Assembly (NCBI GenBank): GCA_910591455.2
Contig: OU342808.1
Span: 3,688,607 to 3,752,606 of the forward strand
Direction of reading: 5' to 3'
DNA: 64,000 bases
Origin: Pholis gunnellus
Taxonomy: Eukaryota > Chordata > Actinopteri > Perciformes > Pholidae
Positions 49,078 through 61,020 of the stretch are shown piece by piece. Each line of letters starts with the position of its first letter. Within the stretch, counting starts at the first letter, position 1. The notes beneath the pieces were generated by a model. It had not been told where the DNA came from. It searched no databases and saw nothing but the letters and a program-made list of their open reading frames with translations. A program made the translations under genes and the position numbers.

Positions 49078-51283
49078 CTTTAGAGTCGGGAGCCTTTTCT
49101 TGATAAATAAAACAAGGGCACAAGTGAGTTAGCTATTTTTACATGACTAGTTTGTTGAAATATGACTTCCTCTTCCTGTTTGTGCTAGAATCAGCTGACT
49201 TTCCACCTGATCCGAATTCAATTAGCTCCAGCTACCACTGGAGGGCGCCAAAGACCACGACAGAATGTCCAATGACCCCCCCAAGCGCTATTGCTTTAAA
49301 CAGGATAGTCCTTTACAAGAAGGCAGCACATGGTCCTCATGAGATGTATGCACAGTGGATGTCATGCGGTGACCTTTGACCTCACAGAAGGGAATAGAAT
49401 AATTGGATACATGTGGCATAAATGACATTAACGACGAAAAAAGTAATACATATTAACTGAATGAATAACTAACAAGCAGATTCTATTGAAACTTACATTT
49501 GGAAGAAGAGAAAAGGGGAAGAGCCTGGACTTTTCCTCATACAGAGTGTATTCCTGATAAGGTGAGCGGTGGAATCCTCCTCTCAGGATGTGTGGATGTA
49601 GATCACTTCTGCTCGTTTAGTGGAAATGTTGCTCAAACATCATTTATTGTTTTCAGAGTAGAATAATTCAAACGTTTTTAATGCCACTATATGTTAGTCA
49701 TATGTGTTACTATGATAACATATGTGTGACTTTAGAATATGTTACTATTGTATTAATTAATCCTACTTTCATATGGTGTTGAAAATCTCATCAACTCATA
49801 TACTGTATGTGATACACATAATGTGATAAGTGCAGTTTATTTTCTAAAGCCAATCACAAGCCAAATGAAAGTATTTCCCAGTGAGTCTGTGGAATGTAAT
49901 ACTTTGTATAACTATGGAAAAAAGAACATAAAGTCTCATTACGCCCATAAACAGCCACATTTCCTACAATCGTTAATTCAGTCTAAGGCTCAGGCCTTCA
50001 ATCTTGTTTGGCTGATTCCACATATATATATATATATATCTGTCATAACATTGTGTGGGTCCTGGCTACTCAGAGATCTTTTGCTTTAATGGATGTGTGA
50101 CGGGAGCGTGAGCGTGTGGATGAACTCCACGCTGTGTAAATGAACTCCACGCTGTGTAAATGATAACGTTGGACTTGGACACCCCCCCCCCCCCCCCCCT
50201 CATTCTATCTTCTGATATTCAAGTCGGTCCTCTAGCACCACCATGAGGTTCACGTGAGCCCCAAAATCCCAAATTCTCCATCCAATTTTTTTTCTGCTGA
50301 TATTTTGACACTGAAGTAAATCAAATAGAAAATAAAAGAATAAAATCCATATTTGCCTTTTGCAACTTCCTTAAGGTCCCTTTTATAAGATGTTATGCCT
50401 TTTCAACATTGGATAAATATCATATTTCATTCATAAAATATAAGGTGAACACTTATCTTGATAATCATGAACATATTAGAGCACTCACAGTTGATCGTTG
50501 TAATCAGTGCTTGCTATACTGTACAAATTAACATCATTATGAAAACAGCTAATGATCAAAGGTGGGCTTATTACAACAATGCAAGTTGTGTATGTGTTGG
50601 ACAGAACATGATTTTCTAAACTGTTGCCTTTCACACATTCACTGATGTAGACTTCTGTGACCTCTGCTGAACTGTTCCATGTTATAAATCACACATTGAA
50701 GAACCCATTGACAGGTTGCAGTTATGGCTGCAGACCAATCAGCTTCTAAGCAAACCTTGCAACTGCTTTTAATTCACTTCGTATATTTCCCAAAAGGGTT
50801 GAGCGTCGCTTTGTCACCCGCTGCATTTAAACGATGTGAAACAATAACGGAGTAATGGGAACCCTGTGTAGCACATTGCATGACGTGAAGCTCAACGTTG
50901 AAAATGCTTCTTACTTGTGTCATCAGTGTATTTTGGTACACTGTTTGTGCCGCATGTTAAATCCGTTGAGCAGTTTTTTAACCGTAAAAATGGAATGGGC
51001 CCGTATCACAGAAATGATCTGATGGGTACTTGAGTCTCAGTAACCACTCGAGTCCTAATGTCCCTCGAGCCTCTCCACCAGTCAGCACAGAGACACTGGA
51101 CGATTAAATATAATCCATCTTCTTTACGCTCCTTCAGTATTTACACATCATCATTTTACAGCAATATTACTTTAGATTTATGGAATTTTAACCATCTTTT
51201 GCCTATCAAAAATATACAAAAATAAAATGGCATCTGTTTCTTCCTATATCACAACTGTCATCAGTCCATTTTTTTGCTGCATG
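49078..51283. other. Intergenic between fkbp15 and fgf17
   Basis: Probable fkbp15 5' UTR and promoter lie at about 49078-49250; no TATA box was seen. Further along are a 22-base direct repeat (TGAACTCCACGCTGTGTAAA) near 50118-50162 and an 18-base C run at 50182-50199. The fgf17 3' UTR occupies the right end. No additional gene is supported. Confidence 0.5.
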
Positions 51284-54200
51284 TTAGGAAGAGGTACGTG
51301 ATTTCCTGTTCCGCTTTTCTCGACGTGTGGCCGGAAATCGGATGAACTCAAAGTGTTTGCTTTGGTCGGTGTTGGGGAAGGGGGGCGGGCCCGTGTGCAG
51401 CCGCTTGATGAAATGGACCTCCCTCTGGTTCTCCCTCGTCCTGGAGGCTTTGATGGGCCTCCCTTTCCTGGTAAAAGCCACATACCAGCCCTCATACTTG
51501 GCATTCTGGAAGGCCGTGTAATTGTTCTCCAGTACGATCTCTGTGAAGATACAATCCCTGCTCCGGCCGTTGGGCTGCGTGAGAAGACAGAAAAGGTTTC
51601 TTTTATTAAAACTGGACAGACCGATAGAACCATTCATAAAGCTTTTATATCATAAACCATCTTGAAGTGAGACTATGTAACTTTAGAAAAAGGAAATGAC
51701 GCATCCTTTCTGTTACAAAAGACAAGTGGAAGTTGAAGGCAATAAACATGGGTTTTTGGAGGACGTTCTCATGGGAAATATCCAAAAGACCCAGATGCAG
51801 CGTCTGACAGGTAGAGGACATTCTACAAGGATCCAATTGACCCAGAGTAGCGTCTGACAGGCAGAGAGCCAACTGCCACGATCCTACCACCCAGAGCAGC
51901 GTCTGAAAGGCAGAGGACTTTTTGTAAGATATCATATCAATCGTTGTATGAGGATACATTAAATGACCAGTAGCTCAAGGTGGCTAATGTTAGCAAACTT
52001 TAGATAGATATTGCAGTGTAACGGACCCTTTTAAGTTATTGTTCTTTATATGTGTCTGGACATTTTTATTGCAACGCAAACTAAAAAAATGTCTGTTTCT
52101 TGAGTTAAATTCTGTTTAAGGAATAGTTTGACATATTTGGAGTCGCTTATTTGCTTTGTTGAAGAGCCGATAACACTATTATTTTGGTCCATGAAATATG
52201 AAGCTATAGCTAGCTAGCAGTCGGTTGACTTGGTAGCCTGGCTCCGTCCAAAGGTAACAACATCTGTCAACGAGCATCTCCAAAACTCACTAGCTAACAC
52301 ATTCTATCTACATTTTTACATTATTTTCATGTAGCTGACATTGTTTTTCCAAAGCGACTTACAAAGACTTACAAATATGCTGAACTGCTTCAAGTGCTGC
52401 ATTTAGAATCATTAGTTTAACATAAACAGTTTGGCTTATAATTTGCCTGTAAAACCACGAGACGTGCTGTTTTTTTAACACAATTTGTTAGATTCAATTC
52501 AATTCAATTTATTTTTGTATAGCCCATAATCACAAGTTACAAATTTGCCTCAGAGGGCTTTACAATACGACACATTTGACATCCTCTTGTCCCGGAACCC
52601 TCACATCAGAACAGGAAAAACTCCCCCAAAAACCCTTTAACGGGGAGAAAAGAGGGAGAGACCTGAGGGAGAGCACCAGAGGAGGGATCCCTCTCCCAGG
52701 ATGGACAGAAGTGCAATAGATGTCATGTGTAGAACAGGATAACAGAATTACAACACATTCAATGTAATACTGTTACATTCTGACAGAACCAGGCTAGTTG
52801 TTTCCCCCCATTAAAAATGATTTATGCTAAGCTAACCACCTGCTGGTGGTAGCTTCTTATTTACCCTACACACATAATAGTGGTATCTATCGATCTTCTC
52901 ATCTAGCTCTTGGCAAAACGCAAATAAGGCCCAAAAAATATATGCATAAATGAATCATATCATCATAAACATATCACAGAGATGTAAAAAGCTATTGCAG
53001 GCTCATCTCTCTCCTTGAAATCTTTTGTGTACTGTAGATGATAACTATCACAGACAATGTCACAGCTACAAATGTCAGCATTGTGAAGTTGTCAACTTTG
53101 AACTTTAATGGGTAAAACAGAAATGTTTTTCTAAAAAGGAGTAATGTCATGTACTGTCTCTCAGGTTCTCAGAGTGTGTACTTGTTCTATCTATTAACAG
53201 ACCTTACAGCAGCCAGTTTCTACACCTCTGAACCATGATGAGACATAGTATGACTAGTCATTTCAGCCAGATATGTGAATCCATCTTTTCCATTTCCATG
53301 AAGGAAGTGGAGAGTTGACTTTAAGACCAAACAAGACTGATCGACTTTCATTCAGCCCTCTGACAATTCCTTTTTCCCAACACACCATGACCCAGGGTGA
53401 CTGACAAGTTAAGAGACTATGACAATGGATTGAAGCTTCAGTAGGAGCTACATTGTGGGGTTGTATGTGGATCTGATACACTCAAATATGGATTCAGATT
53501 TAAAATGTTTACACCCTCAAAGTACATTTTATCTGTTGGGCAAATAGTGCAATTCTAAATGAAATGCTACCTTGTGAATTACATTTTTGCCATAATATGC
53601 AAAGATTACTTGATATAAATCCTGCTTGCAACTAGAATGTGGCTGCATAATAGTACCGTACTATAAGTATTTACTTTATTTTGTCCTAGTACTAATTCCA
53701 TGCCATCTAAAATCAATACACGTTTTTTGGCCAATAGTCTGTTTTAAAAATAAAAGGAATCCAGAAATGTCTATCGTACCTTTCCAACAAGTTTCCCCTT
53801 CCGGTTCATGCAGAGGTAGCGTCCACTTTCTGCACCTCTGATTCTCACTCGACTGCCAAAGGTATCCGTCTCAACAAAAAGACGAGCTGCCAGAAAAAAG
53901 AGAGGACAAAGTCAAGGAGCTGAGGGGAAGAAAACGGTGAAACAAACAAGACAAAAACATAGTGACATCACCACCGCTGACTCATTTCTTTGTCTTCATT
54001 TTTAATTCAGTTTTTGTGTTTTCAAGGCTTCTTTGTAACATCCCATACAAAACATGCAGCCAAACAGGCAGGCCCCTTGATATTAACAAATATCCTTCTG
54101 ACTCGGCCTGAAATATAGACAATGCAGTCGGTGTTACATGCATGTCAGCTGGGTTATTATGTTACCAGTTACTAGAATTGTCTTTTACTTTGTAATAGTC

Positions 54201-56029
54201 ATAATTCAGTAAGTGAATTGTCTTTTTTCAGTGGATGATGTCTCTGTTGAGCTGAAACTAGACTGACCAGAAGCCGTTGAGTCAATAAGAGCTCAGGTAG
54301 CCTCTTACAAATGATTGAACAAATGTTATCACGGAACAGTAAAGAGCAGAATATACATTCTCAATTGAATTTGTCCTGCAGTCAATTATGGCTATTGGGC
54401 GTTGCAACAGCCTTGTGTATTGGGGTTGTAGAGACAAAGGACTTGTCCTAATCAGCCGCTTATTCGCCAGACGACGGCTTCATGGATACAGCAGGGAGGC
54501 TGAATTAACATAGAAGCCTGAACACAGCTCACAGAGGGAGGGACGAGCAGGCCAGAGAAACTGCTGCTTGTGCCTGAGGACATGGTTCCCAGCAGGGGCT
54601 CTGAGGCTCTACTGTCAGGGGCCGTATACTGTCTTCCATCCAAGATGTTCCCGTGATTCCTCTAAAGAATCTCTTTTTATTCTATTCTATTTTTGCCATT
54701 TACAGCAGGACAATCTCTGTTCCCCAAGAGCTAGTGTTCGTGTGAAAAGCACATCAACATAAACAGGAAAGAACGACAACAGGTTTTCCTACAGATGTTA
54801 CATACTGACAGTGAGATTTGTCGTTACATACCGTTACATACACGTCAAAGAGCTAACGCGTGTTCTGAAAAATAATTACCCAGCGATATTGGTCAGTAGT
54901 AATAATAGTACGTCCACTGCATGATAGAAACGTGTCATTTATATTGGTACATGTTGATTTTACTGGCCAATATGTTGTATTTTCATGAAGATAATGAATT
55001 ATGTGATTGTGAGATTGTGTTGTGTCATTTCCAGCTCACTGGATTATGATCAGTTGCAACTAGAGAAACAGGTTAAACATCTATAATATCTTTTTTGAGG
55101 TGTTTTGAGCCCTCTGGGGTTTTTCAAAGATCAAGGGTAGGCCTTTTCATTTTTCACAAAGTAGGACACTTGGCAGTGTGACTGCAGTTCAATGAGGCAC
55201 AATCTGGGGTCATAGTCCCAAATAGAAATCAAATAAGGAAACCCCTCTCTGGATGTACAACTCCATAGAAGAATATGCGTGGCCAAACGTGCTACAAGGT
55301 TAACAGCGGGTCTCGGGTCAGCACTTACCGAACATATTTCCATCCTCAGCTGTGGCGGTGACCCTTTTGCCCTGAATCTGGACGTGTTTCCCGCTGGTGC
55401 GGCTGTAGAGCTGGTAAACCCTGACCTGCCTGCGGCTGAGCTGGTCCGTCACTGCGCCCTGCGTCCTCACATACTGGTTAAAATTAGGAGACGGGTGATT
55501 CTCCCCCTTTTTTATGTAAAGGGAAAAATGAAATACATAATTTTTTTCTTTCTAATCTGATAATCTGGGATAAAGAAAAGTATAGCCAATCTTATAACCA
55601 CCTAAATGGGTTTGATAAATCCAATGTTCTCTACAATTACATTTTAGTGATATCCATAATATTCAGAATTTAGTTATTACTTTTGTTATTAACTTTTTTC
55701 TACTTCGTCGAGCATTTCTAATATTGGAAAGTTTGAAGTGCGCTTACCTGAGCATGGCACCACAGCACGAAAAAATGAAATGATCTGCAGAAGTAACAAT
55801 AATGAAGAGTTATTATTATGAAGAAGTCATTATGTGGCAATCACACAAACACAGCAAGCTATTCGATCGTCTTACATGTAAATACAGCGCTGGTTTATTC
55901 CATACATTCTCCTTTTTATTTCATCCGATGAAGAAACGGGTTCTTGAGGCACATAAATCCCAGGAGGATGCGGTGAATAAATCCAACGGAGCTCCCACAG
56001 TGTTGGATACGCACTCCTGACCTGTCCAT
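51284..56029 (-). CDS. fgf17: Fibroblast growth factor 17 (FGF8/17/18 subfamily), 5 coding exons
   Basis: Coding exons: 56022-56029 (tentative), 55748-55784, 55329-55506, 53780-53886 and 51284-51574. They join in phase to about 206 aa; human FGF17 is 216 aa. Exons 1-2 give a short hydrophobic leader ending [11 protein letters not shown]. Exon 3 starts [13 protein letters not shown] and includes [14 protein letters not shown] and TATAEDGN. Exon 4 has [20 protein letters not shown] and [11 protein letters not shown]. Exon 5 has [43 protein letters not shown] and a basic tail. The [12 protein letters not shown] start and the FPN..FEF..TRR tail fit FGF17 rather than FGF8 or FGF18. It is a secreted heparan-binding ligand of FGFRs, used in midbrain-hindbrain and heart patterning. 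The first 8-base exon (MDR, donor GTCAGG) is a guess; exons 2-5 are firm. Confidence 0.93.
51791..51925. repeat. Three diverged ~50-bp tandem copies in fgf17 intron 4
   Basis: CCCAGA(T/G)..AGCGTCTGACAG followed by GGCAGAGG recurs at about 51790, 51841 and 51891, a spacing of 49-50 bases. Copies differ by several bases. Confidence 0.75.
52493..52790 (+). repeat. Dispersed teleost repeat (TTGTATAGCCC family), short copy
   Basis: It matches 19854-20125 in order: TTCAATTTATTTTTGTATAG, CCTCAGAGGGCTTTACAATA, GGAGAAAAGAGGGAGAGACC and CAGGATGGACAGAAGTGCAA. It stops before the minisatellite-bearing part. It lies in fgf17 intron 4. Confidence 0.85.
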
Positions 56030-56642
56030 CCACACCAACAGAGGAAATAACCAGCTCGGACTTAATTCACCTTACATCTAACAAAAACCTGATCCGGTGG
56101 CCTGAGTGGTGAAGAGCTCTCCAGAAGATCCGCGCAACGCACTACCAGCAGATCCATCCATCATACGAAGCTCGTTAGACTGTTGATCAGTGCGGTGACA
56201 GAGCGGTCCTCGGCTCGGTGCAGGTCTGCTTGGGTTTCTTCTAGGTTTTGAAAAGCCCTCTGTCTCACCGGGATCAGGCTGCTCACTGGTTAAATGTTGA
56301 AAGGCAAAGTCCCTCCCTGAAATCTTTCTATTGTGGGTGGGCACAGCAACAGGACCCTGTGAGGATTTACTGTAACGGGGAGACGCAGATGTGCAGAAAA
56401 GGATATCTGAAAATATCTGTAGTACCGAAAAGAAAAAGAAGAAAAAAGCGAATTCCACATCCAAATCATAAATTTAAAAAAAACGAAACTGAGACTGAAA
56501 GAGTTTGATCTCAACTTTCATTCCAGACTATCCCTTTGTCTGCCCTGCTTTCATGTAGAGCGTTACTAGAGCATTGTATTTAAAAGTGAGTAGCCTAATG
56601 GCACCTTATGGGTGTGGCAATTACGTGTTAAAGAGACCCCCC

Positions 56643-56673
<31 letters not shown>

Positions 56674-58364
56674 ACACACACACCACACTTTCCTTTTATC
56701 TTATGTTAACTGGTCACACTTTCAGCTCTTGTTAAAGGAGGCAACAACAAATCATGTAGACAAAAGGCCTGTTTCATCTCTACATAATACACAACCAACA
56801 AGATGAGCAGGATACTGTCCTTCCTCTGACATTCAAAACATTCTATTCACAGAGAAGAGAGGAGAGGACAAGAGGAACAAAAGACAAGCAAATAGAAAAG
56901 AGAAGAAAATAGAAGTAGAAAGGAGAAATAGTCGATATGATAACACAAATCTGTCGACATTGTGGGAGCTTCTGGGTCCAGATGAGACTTAGTTTGTGTC
57001 CATGAACAGCAGTGTAACCTGAAGCTTCAAGTGCCTCCTTATCGTCCCCTTCCCGCCTTCTCTTGACCCGCCGCCCCTGTCCAGGCAATAAAGTGGTGAA
57101 TGCACAGGTGTCATTAATTACACCTGTACTTTTCCTGCTCTGAAATGTAATAATAATAATCATAATTAGTTTCACGTCCTCGGTTTATAAAAGTGTTTTA
57201 GTCTGCTCGTTGTTTCTTTTAAAGCTTCTTTGTACTTGGGACTGCAGTTTTTGAGAGTGAATTATGGTAATTATGAAATTACTAAAATTACAATACAATA
57301 ACATATATCAACTGGAAATAAACTTCCATGGCTTCTGCTATTATTAAAAATGTCACGTCACAACTCAGAGAGCTTTCTGAAAATCTTCATTGCTAAAGGC
57401 CAAGAACACCACAAAAATGGGGCATTAATATGCTAAAAACGGCCCCATTGAAGGCAGCATTAGTACGTTGTGTTTAGCAGCAGAAGTGCTAGACTTCATG
57501 CTATCACCTAGATCCTTTGTTGCAACCAGCCTTTTCATTGGGGTTCAGGCCAACATGTGTTGGAAAGCTGTAAAGATCGATAGTCTTCCCTCTGGATGAC
57601 ATCTGTTACCATCAATTTGTTCTGGATTTGAAGAAGTGGGAAACTTGGCTGTGCTTTTTCAGCTAATAATCAGCGATGTGACATCTAATTGGCATGGTGA
57701 CAACATTCTAAAAAGAGTTAGGCAGGATTTATAGTCTTCCTTGGATAGGCCTACCTACAGCCTAGCTTTTGATTTTTATCTGAGGGTCTTCTGCAATGCC
57801 AGAAGTGTTGTTTTTGATCAGGCCATTTCGTGCTTTGTATTCAGCCAGTGACGTTAGGCCTACAGCGTTACCTACTGAGAAAAAGCTTGTAAGAGTACTT
57901 TTGCGTGACCAAAAATGAAAACCTCTTGAGATTCTTTATGCATATTGGTAATATTACTCGGAGGGTGCATAGCCTACTGTACATCTACTTTATTGACCCT
58001 ACCCTCTTTGGATAGCCTCGTCTACGGCATCTGTAGGGCCGTATGATTTCTGTGAGGCGGAACACACAGACGGAAACGAAGAATTTGATGCTAAAAATCA
58101 CTTTCTTTGATAACAAATATTGCAATATTGTTTTACATGAAATTCCTTGAAATTCATGAAATTTTGAATATTTACTTGTAAATTGTTGAAATTGTATTCA
58201 TCCGCCACATTATTAAACACTGGTGACAAAAGATTCCGACAACACACATCATCTGTAACTCTGCAGACAGAAATGACGGTCGCAATATCCCCTTTACAGC
58301 TCTGTATTATATCAGGGTAGCAAATGTTTGTTTCCTGTCACGTTGTGCGTCAGAGGGATTTTAT
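56030..58364. other. fgf17 upstream region, no other gene
   Basis: Probable fgf17 5' UTR and promoter at the left end. A C run at 56637-56659 is followed by (CA)n to about 56683. The minus frame at 56078-56464 has no domain and may partly be 5' UTR. No other structure was recognised. Confidence 0.45.
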
Positions 58365-59750
58365 CAGTGGTGGGCCGTCAGGGCCAGCAAGGCCTTCTGC
58401 CAGCAAGGCCTTCTCGGCTGGCCTAGACAAAATCACAAAGTTATAGCTATTTTATAATTTCATAATTTTTCATAAATACACTCCATGTATTATAATTTTT
58501 TTCCCCATTAGCTTATTTTGTCATTGCACAGCTACTGTGTTTGTCAGTTACTCTGCTTCCAGTGCAGCTTGTTTTAAGTAGAGCTTTTATCCAATCAGAT
58601 TTCACCTCTGTGTCTCTAGGTAGAAGAGAGGCCCCAGGCCTGCAGGCTCACCAGTGAATCCATGTGCAGTTGAAGTGAATGGGGACAATATTGTTGATTG
58701 TCATAGTTTTCAACCAATCAGATCTTTAGTTTGACATGTTGGGCGTATTCTTTGATGTGTCAGGGCTGCTAGCTGGCCTACAAGTACGTGATTGGTCAGT
58801 GGGCTAGCGTGACATGTTGGGCGGTGACAATCCCAATATCTGCTGCCTCTGTGGAGCGGACATTTTCAGCCTCAAACGCATTAAAACATATTCAAGAAAT
58901 ACAACTGGGGAGGCTCGACTGTCTTCACTGGTGTCCATGAATCCAGAAGGACTTCTTACTGGAACTAAAACGCACGGATGTACTGAACAACCGTGAGATT
59001 AAACTCTTTATTAACAAAGAAAGGAGGATGGACTTTGTCTTTAAATAGTGAACAGCAGCTTTGGTAAGTGAACTGCTTTTGTTTTTACATCTGCAGTAGC
59101 TTTGTACAACTTGTTTTTATGAAGATGGATTTTTGTTTGGTTTTATATGTGATAGGAATTATTGTTACGTCCAATGTTGCTCTGGGGACACATTTAGTTG
59201 GTGCACAGCAACAAGAAGACACGTGAAGCGGCAGAAGTCTATATACTCCGCGCAAAATGTTAAAAGTTAAGTTTAAGTTAAAGTGTTAAAGTTAAGTTGA
59301 AGTGTTTAAGTGATCATCTTTGAAGATTCATGTGTTCAAGTGGACTCATTTTCCCTCTCGGTGTTGACAGACGATTAAATTCGTCAGTAACAAGAACTAT
59401 GGGGTCGTGTATTTCCTGGAGGGAGTGATCGTAGCGATACTACTGTGTTCATGTGTCTATGGTGTATATTGTTCCCTCTGATCTGAATAATATTTGAATG
59501 GCCCGTGCTCTTCAGTGTGCGGTGGAATGCGTGTTTTAGCGTGTTTAACGCATTGTCCGTTAATGACGCAGCATCCCGTGCGCATATTCATGTAACGTTA
59601 TCTGCGCTCTGCAGTTAGTGTATCTATAGGTGTTGAGCTTCATTTTTACACAAAACAAATAACCGTAGCTGTGGCGTCATAATGAGGTTAGGTGGTTCAA
59701 CTGCAGGACAGCAGTGAAGGCCCAGGTATAAAATGCACGGCCCGCCACTG
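58365..59750 (+). mobile_element. hAT-family DNA transposon, 1386 bp, decayed, with 8-bp target duplication
   Basis: It starts CAGTGGTGGGCCGT and ends ACGGCCCGCCACTG, imperfect terminal inverted repeats of the hAT type. The identical octamer GATTTTAT flanks it at 58357-58364 and 59751-59758. Inside, near 58840-58970, is a remnant of the hAT C-terminal dimerisation region (SAASVERTF in one frame, then SLKRIKTYSRNTTGEARLSS in another). A frameshift separates the two pieces, and the rest of the transposase is missing. It is an internally deleted, inactive copy. Confidence 0.92.
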
Positions 59751-59758
59751 GATTTTAT

Positions 59759-60811
59759 TAATGACATCATAGAGAGATAGAGACTTTACAGTTGATATTT
59801 TGGCATCTCCTACAGCACGTAACCAGCTACAAGCTCGTTCATTTTCCTCAGTGTGACAGTCGAAAGCAGTTTCGGAGCTGTAGCACCGGAATCCCTCAAC
59901 ACCCTCCAGTGTTGTGTATCTGTGTGTTTCCAGGAGTTTTTTTCATTTGTCCCCAGGCACAATTTGCATTTCACTGTGATGTTCTTGTAATGGACTCCTT
60001 ATTTGAAAACGTGACGAAGCAACTGATTACTGCAAATGCAAACTAACACGTTACGTTACTCGTGTACTTACCACGAGTACTCGCTTTAGCCCCAACACTG
60101 TTTGTATTCCCCACAGTAACTGTGCTTAGTGACGATGAGCTTCACACAGAGCGTAAATAGAACTGGACTTAAATCCAAATTACTATTTATGTCGCTGTGT
60201 CTTGTTACTGATCAGGAGACTGCTGCCGTGTAACTGCTGCATTTAAAAGAGAACACTACTGAGTCTTTCTTTATCTTCCTGTCTCAAACAATTTAACCAG
60301 CATAGGAATCCCTAGTGCAGGGCCTGTTCTGAGTGGGCCAATGGCTGGGCTTCTGGTATTGCTGCTTGCAACATTGTTAAGAACAGCACATCGCTCGTTG
60401 CCTCCAGGATAGTGAAGATGAGTTTGGTTGAAATCTAAGTATATTTAGCAACAAAAGTGAACTGCAGTTCCGCTCATTTCCTGTAACCAGTGTAACGTTA
60501 GCATAAAAACTTGGTGGGATTAACAAACTAACGTTAGCTAGCTAACTAGCCAGCCGGTTGAGTTGTGCTGTGATTGTAATGCTACACTTTGGCTATTGAA
60601 ACAGTAAAAGCGATAGATACTGTGCGGAGAGGTGAGGAGGGAGTGTGATTAGAGGGTGCTGACATTCTATCGCAGAATTGTCCTTGAAGATTAGAGCCGT
60701 TTCAAAAGAGCAGATTGCATTTTGAGACATTGTCAACCATGAAATGCCGATTTTTATATATTAGTTGAGAAATGTCAATATTAACACCAACGTTGATGTA
60801 AATTATAAATT
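59759..60811. other. Intergenic, nothing recognised
   Basis: No exon, RNA gene or clear repeat was identified. The open frame at 59792-60046 has no domain. Confidence 0.5.
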
Positions 60812-61020
60812 AACTTGTACTTGTATAGCACCTTTCTAGTCTTTCGACCACTCATAACTAACTAACTTATTCACACACCGTAGGCACAGTTTACCGGAGC
60901 AATTTGCGGTTAAGTGTCTTGCCCAAGAACATATCGACATGGACTAGAGGACCAGGGGATCAAACCGCCGATTCTCTGATTGATGGACGATCTGCTCTAT
61001 CTCTGAGCCACAGTCGTCCC
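60812..61020 (-). repeat. tRNA-derived SINE
   Basis: The minus strand starts near 61020 with a tRNA-like head: CTGTGGCTCAGAGATAGAGC resembles box A and GGTTTGATCCC resembles box B. A tail follows containing GGGCAAGACACTTAACC and TTGCTCC, then CTAGAAAGGTGCTATACAAG. These phrases are typical of fish SINEs. Confidence 0.75.

Noticed and set aside
51327..51655. Plus-strand frames and the longer minus frame 51244-51633
   Set aside because: Antisense or shifted readings of fgf17 exon 5; only the frame ending at 51284 matches the FGF family.
60812..61020. A functional tRNA gene
   Set aside because: Box A and box B are present, but the cloverleaf is degenerate and a SINE tail follows.
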